This document shows positions 43,807 to 54,529 of a stretch of DNA of 64,000 nt, piece by piece. Source of the DNA: Anastrepha obliqua (taxonomy: Eukaryota; Arthropoda; Insecta; Diptera; Tephritidae). Below the pieces are notes generated by a model, which worked only from the letters and a program-made list of their open reading frames with translations, did no database searches and had not been told where the DNA came from. Each line of letters starts with the position of its first letter. Positions within the stretch are counted from its first letter, which is position 1. Both the position numbers and the translations under genes were made by a program. The stretch covers positions 131,431,601-131,495,600 of the forward strand of contig NC_072894.1 in NCBI RefSeq assembly GCF_027943255.1, read 5' to 3'.

Positions 43807-45385
43807 TTTTTTAAAAATAATGTTATGGAACGCGAATGCTCTTCCAAAGCACCAGCAAGAATTGGAAATGATTCTCAATTCAGAAAAAATCGACATTTGT
43901 TTAATTGCTGAGACGCATTTCCCTAATCAAACTTTTTTCAAGATCAAAAACTTGGAAACTTACCACACTATTCACTCAAGCAACTGTGCACGAGGCGGAA
44001 GTGCCGTAATTATTAGAAGCAATATTAAACACTACGAACAAGAAAAAGTCAACACCAATGAATTCCAAGCCACCACCATCACAATTAATGCTGGAGGTGA
44101 TCTAGCATTGACAGCTGTTTATAGTCCCCCAAGGCACCAAATCAAATACGATGAATATGTCCATCTTATTGAGCGTCATAAAACAAAATTCATTATGGGC
44201 GGTGATTTTAATGCTAAACATATCCATTGGGGATCTAGGCTAACAACCACTAAAGGAAGGGAGCTCTTCAAAGCGCTTCAACAAACAAACTGTAACACTG
44301 CATCTTCATGGATGCCAACGTATTGGCCATCTGATCCACAAAAAAATCCGGACCTTATCGATTTCTTCATCACCAGAAAAGTCTCCAGTGCATATCTTAA
44401 TATTGAAAATGGGCTAAACATGAATTCAGATCACTCGCCAATCTATCTAAGTCTCAGCGAAACGGTAGTGTTACGAGATCCAGTTCTCAAATTAACTAGT
44501 CAATTTACCGACTGGGATTATTTCCGCAAAATGTTAGAAGAATCTGAAGACAATACGTTTCCAATGGAATCAACAACAAAGATAGATGACGAAGTTTTAA
44601 AACTGACGAGAGAAATACAACACTCTGCTTGGTTGAGCACACCTCCTTTAATGAAAATTTCCGCTGGCCACAAATACACAAAAGATATAAAAGAAATGGG
44701 GCTAAAGAAGCGAAAAATGCGGCGTAGGTGGCATCAAACAAGATCACCTGTTGATAAAGCAGCTTTGAACAAAGCAGCGAAAGATCTCAGCCATAAAATT
44801 AAAGAATACAAAAATCAATCATTTACAAACTACGCACAACAATTAAATAATAAAAGAGACACAAACTACTCACTATGGAAATGCACCAAAAAGCTTAAAC
44901 AGCCAGCTAACCATAATCCACCAATAAAAGTAGGCAATAATGGATGGGCGAAAACCAACATAGAAAAAGCAAACATATTTTCAGATTATCTAGCAAAAAT
45001 CTTTACACCCAAGAGCGACACATCACCAATACTAAATAATGATGGCATAGCCAATGATATTATGGCAATATAGTACCCATAACTGAAGATGAGATGTGCG
45101 CCGAGATACAAAAGTTGAAGTCGAACAAAACTCCAGGGCTTGATTTAATAACTGCCGAAGTCCTCAAACAAGTTCCACGAAACATCATTACTAAGCTAAC
45201 AAGCATAATGAATGCTTGCTTTAAGCTGCAATCCTTTCCAATCTATTGGAAAATAGCTGATGTCATTATGATTCTAAAACCAGGAAAGCCTCCAAACGAT
45301 GTAGCATCATATCGACCAATTTCACTGTTGTCCATCTTGTCAAAACTGTTGGAAAAATTTTTGATAAAGCGCCTGAGCAATATCA

Positions 45386-47828
45386 TCTATACTAATATTA
45401 TAAAGAGGAAAACTTTGTTTGTTTGTTTGTTTGTAACGAATAGGCTCAAAAACTACTGGACCGATTTTAAAAATTCTTTCACCATTCGAAAACTACATTA
45501 TCCAAGAGTAACATGGATTACATTTTATTTTGGAAAAAATAGGGTTCCGTAAGATATTTGGATTTTTCGGACACAAACTGAAAAAAATCTTATATCTATA
45601 CTAATATTATAAAGAGGAAAACTTTGTTTGTTTGTTTGTTTGTTTGTTTGTTTGTAACGAATAGGCTCAAAAACTACTGGACCGATTTTAAAAATTCTTT
45701 CACCATTCGAAAACTACATTATCCAAGAGTAACATGGATTACATTTTATTTTGGAAAAAATAGGGTTCCGTAAGATATTTGGATTTTTCGGACACAAACT
45801 GAAAAAAATCTTATATATAAAATAAAGTCAACTTTTTGTGTGTGTTCGCTAACCGGCCGTGTCTGCACCGAATTAAACCAAACTTACACACATAGTTAAG
45901 AAGGTATTGAAGATGGTTTCCGTATAGTTTGGATACCTATTGGTGGATAGGGCTCGAGATATAGGTCAAAACGTGGACCCGGGTAACCTTCGGATGTGTA
46001 TGTACAATATGGGTATCAAATGGAAGCTGTTGGTGAATGCTTTAGTTCAGAGTATTTTTCATGCCGCTCCGTGACTAGGGTCTCGAGATAGAGACCAAAA
46101 CGTGGACCCTAGAATGTGTTTGTACAATACGGATATCAAATGAAAGCTGTTGATAAGTGCTTTAATAGGGGTAATTTTCATACCTATTGATGACTAGGGT
46201 CTCGAGATATAGGTCAAAACGTGGACCCGGGTAACCTTCGGACGTGTATGTACAATATCGGTATCAAATGGAAGCTGTTGATAAGTGCTTCAATACGGTG
46301 TAATTTTCATACCTATTGATGACTAGGGTCTGGAAATATATGCCAAAACGTGGACCCGCCGTGTCATTGCACCGAATTAAACCACACTTACACACATTGT
46401 TAAGGAGGTATTGAAGATGGTTTCCGCATAGTTTGGATACCTATTGGTAGATAGGGTCTCGAGATATAGGTCAAAACGTGGAACCGGGTAACCTTCGGAT
46501 GTGTATGTACTATATGGGTATCAAATGGAAGCTGTTGGTGAATGCTTTAGTTCAGAGTATTTCCATCCGCTCCGTGACTAGGGTCTCGAGATAGAGACCA
46601 AAACGTGGACCCTAGAATGTGTTTGTACAATATGGATATCAAATGAAAGCTGTTGATAAGTGCTTCAATACGGGGTAATTTTCATACCTATTGATGACTA
46701 GGGTCTCGAGATATAGGTCAAAACGTGGACCCGGGTAACCTTCGGATGTGTATGTACAATATGGGTATCAAATGGAAGCTGTTGGTGAATGCTTTAGTTC
46801 AGAGTATTTCCATCCGCTCCGTGACTAGGGTCTCGAGATAGAGACCAAAACGTGGACCCTAGAATGTGTTTGTACAATACGGATATCAAATGAAAGCTGT
46901 TGATAAGTGCTTTAATACGGGGCAATTTTCATACCTATTGATGACTAGGGTCTCGAGATATAGGTCAAAACGTGGACCCGGGTAACCTTCGGACGTGTAT
47001 GTACAATATGGGTATCAAATGGAAGCTGTTGATAAGTGCTTCAATACGGTGTAATTTTCATACCTATTGATGACTAGGGTCTGGAAATATATGCCAAAAC
47101 GTGGACCGGCCGTGTCTTTGCACCGAATTAAACCAAACTTATGCACATTGTTAAGTAAGTATTGAAAATGGGTTTCGTAAAGTTTGGTTGTAATTCGGAG
47201 CAGTGGCAACGGGTACAGCGTTCTTTTGAGCCAGCCATAATGTCGCTTACTTTTTTAACGCTTGGGGCGGAACTGAACTGTCAAATTGACAGTGTTAGTT
47301 ACAATGTGTCAATATTTCTTTCTGATTTGGATGCCATAAGGAAAAAACGTAAGTGCAACATGTAAAAATTGTTTGTGAATTTTTTTGGAGTGGATTTTGG
47401 AACAGTGAATAATTTCTTACGAAATTTGAGAATTTAATGTGAAATCCGAATGAAATTATGTGTTCGTGGAAAAAACCATTTTTTTTCGTTTTTTTTTTTT
47501 TAAATATAAATGGATAATGGTTAAAAAAGCTCCAATGCTTAATAAATCATATAAATTGAAACGAAAAATTCATGGATGATCAGGAAAAAAGACGATTGTT
47601 TATTCATATGCGTTGATTTGAAATTTAAAAACAATCTTCTTTTTTCCTGATTTTCAATTTATATTTTATATTTACTCAAAAACAAATAGAAAAACAAAAA
47701 ATATTGTTTATGCCAAAGCGCTTGAATAAAGAATAAAGAAATAAATAATATGAAAACCATATATTTTCTGTTCTAAACCATGTCTATTCTATTTTAGTGT
47801 GCCCAGCGAAGGGGGCCGGGTTTGCTAG
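45386..47828 (+). mobile_element. non-autonomous Helitron with internal tandem repeats
   Basis: Starts TCTATACTAATATTATAAAG and ends GGCCGGGTTTGCTAG, inserted exactly between A (45385) and T (47829) without target duplication. The 5'-TC, the 3'-CTAG after a GC-rich hairpin-like stretch, and A/T insertion define Helitrons. No Rep/helicase gene is present. The first 209 bp (45386-45594) are repeated at once from 45595, each copy with a (GTTT)n tract. A third start-like block AAAATAAAGTCAACTTTTTG follows near 45818. The middle is an array of ten ~125-bp units. Confidence 0.85.
45967..47110 (+). repeat. ten ~125-bp tandem units inside the Helitron
   Basis: The motif CAAAACGTGGACCC (minor variants) occurs at 45967, 46096, 46215, 46343, 46472, 46599, 46719, 46846, 46966 and 47094, with steps of 119-129 bp. 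Each unit has GGTATCAAATGGAAGCTGTT or a close form and a GACTAGGGTCTCGAGATA block. Units alternate between two types (GGGTAACCTTCGGA and CTAGAATGTGTTTGT). A larger period is marked by CACCGAATTAAACCA near 45876, 46373 and 47127. Confidence 0.9.
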
Positions 47829-49161
47829 TAGAAAATAAACAAATAATACCAACACACCAATTTTGATTTCGCGCGCGCCACTCAACAATTGACCAAATTC
47901 ACAGATTAACTCGTATCATCAAGAACACATTTGAAGAAAAAAATGTCTGTTCGGCTGTATTTCTCGATGTCTCTAAAGCTTTCGATAAAGTATGTCATGC
48001 TGGCCTGCTGTGGAAAATAAAGAATGTACTGCCAACAAAATGTTTTAATATCTTAAAAACCTACCTGTCTGAGCGGTATTTTCGCGTCAGGTACGAAGAT
48101 GAGTTCTCTGAACTCAAAGAGATAAAACCTGGTGTGCCGCAAGGAAGTGTGCTTGGTCCTCTTCTCTATCTACTTTTTACTCACGACCTGCCAAACAGCA
48201 GAAATTGCTTTATAGCGGCATTTGCTGAAGACACTGTAATACTAACCGTCAGAAAGACAGAAATAGAGTCTACTACACAACTGCAGCTTGCTATCAATAA
48301 AATATACAATTGGACAGAGAAATGGGACATTAAAATGAACGAAACAAAGTCTGTACACATTATCTTTACAAACAAAAAGACCAACTACCTGACAATATAC
48401 ATAAACAGCATTAAAGTACCATACTCTAATACAGCAAAGTATCTAGGTATGACGCTCGACACGAAACTTAGGTGGAGTGCGCACGTGAAAAAGAAAAGAG
48501 AAGAACTGGACCTAAAACTCCAAAATATGCATTGGCTAATGGGTAAGCAATCAGCGTTATCCGCACGCAATAAGATACTGCTTTACAAACCAATTCTCAA
48601 ACCTATCTGGACCTATGGGATTCAGCTATGGGGTTGCACCAGCTATAGTAACACAGCGCATATACAAAGATTTCAGACTAAGGCACTCAAGCATGCAGTT
48701 TGTGCTCCATGGTATATTAGGACGCAAGATCTAGAACGTGACCTCGGTTACGTTGATTCGGTTACGGCAACCATAAAGAAATTTGCAAAGTCCCACGCAG
48801 AGCGACTAAGCAAGCATGTGAACAATGAAGCCTTGATTCTTAACGATAATACAAAATGCAAACGAAGGCTGAAACGTAAAAAACCGTAACTCAAATTATT
48901 TTTTGTAACAAAACTCCACAAAAATTGTTCGTTAGTATATATATGTATGTAATGTTATACTAGTTGCAATGGAAATACTATTAATAAAAACAAAGCAAAA
49001 AAAAACTCCCAGCACAATAACTCACGAACTAATGAATAGAATATCATCAAATTTTAACAACTATCTTTTTAAGGTTAATACTAGCTGAAAAAGAGGTGAA
49101 TGCAATAAAACTAGTACCATCTATGTGTTAGGAACGGGACTTTTCAGCCCATGTATTATTA

Positions 49162-49365
49162 TTCGCTCTTACACCCTTTGTTAGGTGTTTAGCCGAGCTT
49201 CTACCTCTATTTGTGGCGTGCCTCTTAATTTTGTTCACAAATGTAGAGAGCTACTGCTTTAAACGGACTCCGAATGGTAGATATTTTTTATGAGCAGCCC
49301 TTTCATGACAAAAACACATTCGGAGGTTTGCTATTGCCAGCCGATTAACGAGTATTATTAGCAAA
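49162..49365 (-). mobile_element. tRNA-derived SINE, partial, minus strand
   Basis: The plus strand shows ACACCCTTTGTTAGGTGTTT, AGCCGAGCTTCTACCTCTAT, GACTCCGAATGGTAGATATT and CGGAGGTTTGCTATTGCCAG. These are the inverse of the body of the SINE at 30046. The tRNA-like head is missing. It lies about 150 bp beyond the Jockey 3' duplication. Confidence 0.7.
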
Positions 49366-50610
49366 GTCTTTTTCTATCATTTGTTTTTTTTTGCGGTCGG
49401 GGTTCTGAACACGGGCACAACCGAATTGCTAGTGACGTATCAATTTTCAAGGAAATCTGCATATCTCATACCAACTTGACGTGAGAAATTTTAACCTGTT
49501 TGAAGTGACCTAAGATAAAAAAACAAAATTTAATTGAAATTTTTTGTGTTCTTCATTTACAAACTGAGTTGTGACCTTCTCGTCGTTGATTAACTGTGAT
49601 TGATTTATAACATATTATAGATACATATGTACATATGTATGTATGTATCTATACATGAAATAATTGAAAGAGCTCTAAAACTGCCCAGTCAACTAACTAC
49701 AGCTATGATTCAAAAACTAATTAGTTAATGCGGCATGAATTCAATTCTAAGCCAAGTGATAATTGCATGGAAGAAAAATGAATGCCTTATTCCAATTTAT
49801 GTGCTAGGCAGTCAGATATTAAATGGATTAAGTGATTATTATGCGGATTATTTCATTAAATTCATATACATATGCACATGTGTGTGTGTGTGTGTTTGAT
49901 ATGCATACAGCCATGTATGTATTTTATTTGACTACTTCTCTAGATGTAAAACTGTGCGTGTGTATATATGTATGTACATACATACATACGTAGGCCACTC
50001 AGCAGTGCCATTAGCGCTTGATTTGCATTTGATCGAAATGTTTGTGCTCATTTACTTTTCAATTAATTTCAAAGTATGCAATAAACGCACAACCAACAGC
50101 CAATCACATGGAAACACATTAACGCACATACATACTGACATACGCAAATGCTGAATATTTACTTGTGTATGCGTGCACTTATCTATGTAAGTACATATGA
50201 ACAATAAACGAAAGTAAAATAGATGCAGATAAGATAAAATGCTGGCTATTTGTTTATGCTCTAACAGCGACACATAGACATACATATATATGTATGTACA
50301 TGCATTTCTTTCATTTGAATGATCACTGCGATTCTAACCCATTTTGATAAGATAACAAAATGGCATAGCATGACATGGCATGAGGTCTTGTCAATCAGCT
50401 GGTTGCAACTAAATTTCAATAAAATTTGTGTTTACCTGCCCCGCCGGTGCAAATGACAAATATAAATAAATAAATGATAGCGCGATTTCGAATTGTTTAC
50501 TTTTCTGTTTTCGGTTGCTGCTTAATTTATTTTAGTTTAGTTAGTTGTACAAATAAACAGAAAAAGGGTAAATAAATCAATACAGCTGGATGCGTCAGGA
50601 TGATCGAATG
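49366..50610. other. non-coding stretch with microsatellites
   Basis: GTATGT/ACATAC repeats at 49625-49650 and 49960-49992, and a GT repeat at 49879-49896. No gene is supported. Confidence 0.45.
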
Positions 50611-50614
50611 TTAA

Positions 50615-51590
50615 GGTGTCATCAGACGCGTCATGCGGAGTGGTTTCAGCAAATCTCTCAGTTTCGATTATTTTGGAAAGTAAGGGCAAGAGCTGCAAAG
50701 TAATTGTCTGCATAGTGCCCATTTACACGAGGAGACATCTGTAAGGGAGACACTGGAAATTCTCTTTTCATGTCTCATTCGCGGCCACGACCCGATTTAC
50801 ACGAGGAGACATCTGGAAGGGAGACACTGGAAATTCTCTTTTGATGTTTCATTCGCGTACACACGGGCAAAAATGTTTCCGCGACATTTTGACATTTAAT
50901 ACTTTAGCATCGTCTGGTTCGGATGTGTTCTAGCACGCGCTTATATGTAAAGCAGAGAGCGTTCGACAAAAATTTCTTAAATATATGAATGAAAAATGCA
51001 AACTGGTTTAAATTATTTGTTGTTTTTTTTATTGAAATATATTTATAAATTCTTATACTTGAATAAAAAAAATTAAATTAAAAATACTTCATATGTAAAT
51101 AATTAACTTAAAATTAACTTGAGTATCTAGAAATGCAGGGAAAAATTAGAAATCAACATAAACATGTTCCATAACTATTTTAAATTATACCTAATATACT
51201 TTACTAGCAAAAATAATCGTGCATTTCCCAAGCAGCGTTCGGATGTTTGTCATCGTTGTTATCTTCCGTTGATTGAAAACCAACACATAACTTAGAACTT
51301 CCTTCCACAAAAGAAGAAAACGAATGAAGCAACTGTCAAAAATTGCTTTAAGATAAGAAATACGAATAAGAAGAGCAAAGGGTGTCGCCAGTACAGGAGA
51401 CAAATTCCCTTCTCTCTTCCGCGGCCGTCCTTCACCCCCGAACAAAATGTTTCCCTTCCAGATGTCTCCTCGTGTAAATGGGCACATACAGACCATGCAA
51501 GTTTCCAGTTCGAAATGGATTGCCGCACGGTCGAAAATTAAGAGAAGGAAAGAATTAAAAATCACTTTCCCTACATCGTCTGATGACACC
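50615..51590. mobile_element. 976-bp TTAA-flanked foldback-like element
   Basis: The ends GGTGTCATCAGACG and its exact complement are flanked by TTAA (50611-50614, 51591-51594). A second inverted block, CCCATTTACACGAGGAGACA at about 50720 and its inverse at about 51465-51482, lies about 105 bp inside each end. On the left this inner block is duplicated in tandem (50720-50790 and 50792-50870). The centre is AT-rich and has no gene; a 156-residue minus frame over the right half is not considered coding. A shortened relative is at 5213-5480. TTAA use fits piggyBac or Kolobok. Confidence 0.8.
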
Positions 51591-51594
51591 TTAA

Positions 51595-52009
51595 GAGTAG
51601 CACACAAATATGTACATATAACTGAAGACTTTTCCATATCTCCAGCATAGATGTAAGCCAAACATATTTCGGTAAGGTATTTGCCAGTTATGTTAATTAT
51701 GTCAACATTAAATATTGTTGATTTATGATAAATTCATTTGCTCGCTTCGTAGCCTACAAAAAAGTTAACGCTTGATTAACATCTTCCTTTTTGGTTACTC
51801 AAATAACGCTCTGTGAGGAAAAATAAGCCCAGGATTACAAATATAAAGGAAGCATACCGAAGGAAAATAAAATCAAACATTTTACAATATTTCTTATGCA
51901 GGTAACTTAGCAGTTTATACTGTACTTAATTTTTAAGAAAAAAAAATGTTTTAGTGGATAAATTCTCCTAAAACAAGTTGCCCTAGAAAAAATTACATCA
52001 TCATATTGG
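51595..52009. other. non-coding stretch
   Basis: AT-rich sequence between the TTAA element and an RTE-like fragment. Nothing recognisable. Confidence 0.35.
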
Positions 52010-52921
52010 CATTACAGTCTGGAGTGGACCATTGTCTCCTCTACAATACGCCTCCATCATCGCTTTGGCCGGCCTTTCCTTCTTGCTCCTTCAAGATTTG
52101 CATCAACAAGTTTTTTGGCTGCTCTTTCGCTACTCATTCTTCGGATGTGTCCGTACCACTGTAATCTTTCCGACTTTATAAACTGCGTTACATTTCGTCC
52201 CGTGATTATAACACTGAACTCGTGGTTATAGCACATTCGGTATGTACTGCCTTCTAATAGTATACGGCCGAATATTTTCTGAGCACTTTTCTTTTCTTTG
52301 AAATCGCATCAGCAGTTTCACGTCATTAACTTTAAGGATCCATGTTTCACAGCCTTGGATGAGCACCGGTCTTATTATAGTTTTGTACATCTGGAGCTTT
52401 TTGTTCCTTTGATATCAATGAAGACTTTATTAGTTTGATATGGCCAAAGTATGTTCTGTTAGCTGCCTGAAAACGGTTTTGTATTGATAAGGACGGATCC
52501 TTATTTATGCTGAGTACTACGCTTAAGTATTTAAATTTTTGCACGAGCTCGAAATAGTAACTTCAGATTCTAATGCCACTATCATGAAAGGATCGTGTCA
52601 CGTATTTCGTCTTTTCTTCATTTATCTCGAGGCCAATTGGCCTTGAAACTTGCCCTAGCCGCATAAAATGAGCTCGGCATTCATACAGTCTTCACCACCT
52701 GACTTGTAGTTTTGTAGCTTCTCTATTGCTTTTTTCGTATCATTTAGACCGGAGTCTTCTAGCATATTTTCTACTGTGCATAAAGTACAGTGCGCGCGTC
52801 GATATCTTTGATGTCTTCTTAACCGAGGCCATATCGTTGGATTCGTGGCAATATGGTTTATGGCCGATAACGCGTCACCAGGTTTTTCTAACCTCATTTC
52901 TTTCGTTCCCTTTCTTTCCAC
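52010..52921 (-). pseudogene. RTE-like LINE ORF2, decayed RT
   Basis: On the minus strand from 52921 the reading is DTKKAIEKLQNYKSGGEDCM and NAELILCG (start of the RT fingers, usually KNYKSPGEDGINAELI). A large internal loss then joins to INEEKTKYVTRSFHDSG-like residues, VQKFKYLSVVLSINKDPSLS, IQNRFQAANRTYFGHIK and the (I/L)(R)PVLI-x-GCETW-like block near 52370. The core FADD region is absent. Multiple stops. The fragment faces the plus-strand RTE piece at 53050. Confidence 0.65.
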
Positions 52922-53049
52922 TAAAGGTTCTCTCTCTAGTCAGCGCAGCACCACCGCGCGCAGACGAAATGAGGAGGTGGGAGGTGATTGGGGAGAGACA
53001 TCATGTCTTAGAATCAGCCATTAAATTGCACCTACCTTCCTTTTATGGT

Positions 53050-53590
53050 GCCCACCAGTAGACACCAGTAAATAGAATATTTTCAAGCATTTGCGGAAGC
53101 TGCATCTTTGGTCAAGCTATCAAAATCTCAGTTTCTTACGAGGGATTGCAAACTACGTCTTTACCAGTCAATAGTACGGTCAGTTCTTGTATACGGCTGT
53201 GAATGCTGGACAATGACTTCTAAATTTTGAATCGAGTCTGAGATAATTCGAGCGAAAAGTGCTGCGAAGGGTGCTTAACCCACTACGACTACCACAAGAT
53301 GGTATCTACCGGATGCGATACAATGGAGAATTGCTGCAGCTATGTAAGGCCGAGGACATCGGGAAATACATGAAGTCCTAAAGACTGCGATGGTTTGGTC
53401 ATATTACGCCCATGAGAGGCATCCACCCCTAGAAATAAATCGTGTCAAGTTCTAATGGACCTGATGTCTCTGGGTGTTAGAAACGGGAGAACTGTTACCG
53501 AGCATCGAGATGCATGGAACCGAATCGTGAACAAAGTTAAAGCTCTTTCCGAGCTGCGAAGCTGCCCGATGATGCTGATGAAACCCCAGA
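53050..53590 (+). pseudogene. RTE-like LINE ORF2, C-terminal part
   Basis: Plus-strand reading: KLRLYQSIVRSVLVYGCECW (thumb region K-x-x-(L/I)Y-x-(S/T)-x-(V/I)-RP-VL-x-YG-x-E-x-W), then SEIIRAKVLRRVLNPLRLPQ, IYRMRYNGELLQL and RLRWFGHI. A tail with TVTEHRDAWNRI follows. Stops replace several residues. It belongs to the same broad group as 52010-52921 but in the opposite direction, with about 130 bp between them. Confidence 0.65.
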
Positions 53591-54032
53591 ATGTGCTAAA
53601 ATTTTAAAAAGCCTTAAAATATGGGGTATCACAGCAGGCTTTGCACAACAGATCTCGCTTGGTTGCAATGAGCAAAAGCCTAAATAAGAATAATAATAAT
53701 ACATCCAACAAAAACTATATCACGTACAGTTTCAAAGTGCGTACAAAATTTATAAAAATTCGACCAAGTTTCGTTGAAACTTCAACATTTTTAATCAGTA
53801 TGAAAAGGAAGAAATCTGGGTACGCAGTTTCATTATTTTAATAAAATCTTGCTAGCTATAAGTAGCTGAAGATTTGTGTTGATTTCTGATAATTTTTTTA
53901 TTACATTATGCATTTTCAAAAGCGAATTATGCATTTTCTTCCATTTTACGAATGTTCGACATTTTTTTAATCAAGAGAATTCATAAGAATGACAGAAAAA
54001 AATAAAAACACTTCAAAATTAAATTTTTTATA

Positions 54033-54527
54033 CAGGGTTTTCCAAATAGAGATGTTTTTTTATATTCAAAGAAATATTATATTTTTTAAAATAAATGATC
54101 GGATGTTTATTTCATTATAAAGAGGAAAGTATGCCGTTAATAGTGGAAAATAACATCAGGCAAAGGACCACCACGACCACGCTTACAGGCTAATATCCTT
54201 TTCATGAAATTTTCCACAACCGAATTGCAAAGTGGCTTCCCTATGTCCTCGATAGCCTCACGAATTCCATCTTTGAGGTCTTGAATCGACCCTGGGCTGT
54301 TGGTGTAGACCTTTTCTTTCACCTGGCTCCAAAGAAGAAAGTCACAAGGTGTTAAATTGTGATCACCTCTTCAAGAAATAATACGGTCCGGAAACTTTTC
54401 TCGTAAAAGATTAATGGTTTCGTCGCTTGTGTGACACATAGCGCCAAATAAACATTGTACAGATCAATACCATCCAATTGCAGCCATCAATCCATTCACC
54501 AATAACACCTGTTATTGGAAAACCCTT
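54033..54527 (-). mobile_element. mariner relic, N-terminal half deleted
   Basis: The right end, read inward on the minus strand, is AAGGGTTTTCCAATAACAGG, identical over 20 bases to the left end of the element at 8967-9870. The left end is CAGGGTTTTCCAAATAG. TA flanks both (54031-54032, 54528-54529). The gene remnant on the minus strand has the GA-x-CHTS(D)ETINLLREKF block, RIIS, a deleted linker, TPCDFFLW and KEKVYTNSPGSIQDLKDGIR, and ends GRGGPLPDVIFHY. Everything upstream of the second catalytic motif is gone. Confidence 0.8.
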
Positions 54528-54529
54528 TA

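Larger units (their letters stand above)
43799..48889 (+). pseudogene. Jockey ORF2 (endonuclease + RT), split by Helitron
   Basis: It starts MPNFLKIMLWNANALPKHQQ. Endonuclease motifs: DICLIAETHF, IMGGDFNAKHIHWGS and NMNSDHSPIYL. A frameshift near 45070 separates this from the RT start KSNKTPGLDLITAEVL and SYRPISLLSILSKLLEKFL. The Helitron inserts at 45385/45386. After it come TIDQIHRLTRI, CSAVFLDVSKAFDKV, PGVPQGSVLGPLLYLL, the active-site block FAEDT where FADD is usual, AKYLGMTLDTKLRWSAHVKK and the end KCKRRLKRKKP. A TGA stands where glycine is expected just before FRARHST near 47870. Joining across the Helitron keeps the frame. Not functional: one frameshift, one stop, a changed catalytic Asp. 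Confidence 0.85.
43584..49004 (+). mobile_element. Jockey-clade non-LTR retrotransposon, 5' truncated
   Basis: Flanked by the 13-bp target duplication ACTCCCAGCACAA (43571-43583 and 49005-49017). It starts inside the end of ORF1 and runs through ORF2 to an A-rich tail (AATAAAAACAAAGCAAAAAA). A 2443-bp Helitron interrupts the reverse transcriptase (45386-47828). Without it the element is about 3.0 kb. Jockey assignment rests on the ORF2 order endonuclease-RT without RNase H and on the RT C-terminal PIWTYGIQLWG motif. Confidence 0.85.

Noticed and set aside
45967..47110. CRISPR-like array
   Set aside because: Regular units are present, but the whole ~125-bp unit is repeated with no unique spacers, inside a Helitron in insect DNA.
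45836..47828. separate LINE or gene in the Helitron
   Set aside because: Only short frames occur; the sequence is repetitive and AT-rich, with no Rep or helicase motif.
51191..51661. 156-residue minus-strand frame
   Set aside because: Lies across the right half and the end of a TTAA-flanked element; no conserved motif, and the frame crosses the element boundary.
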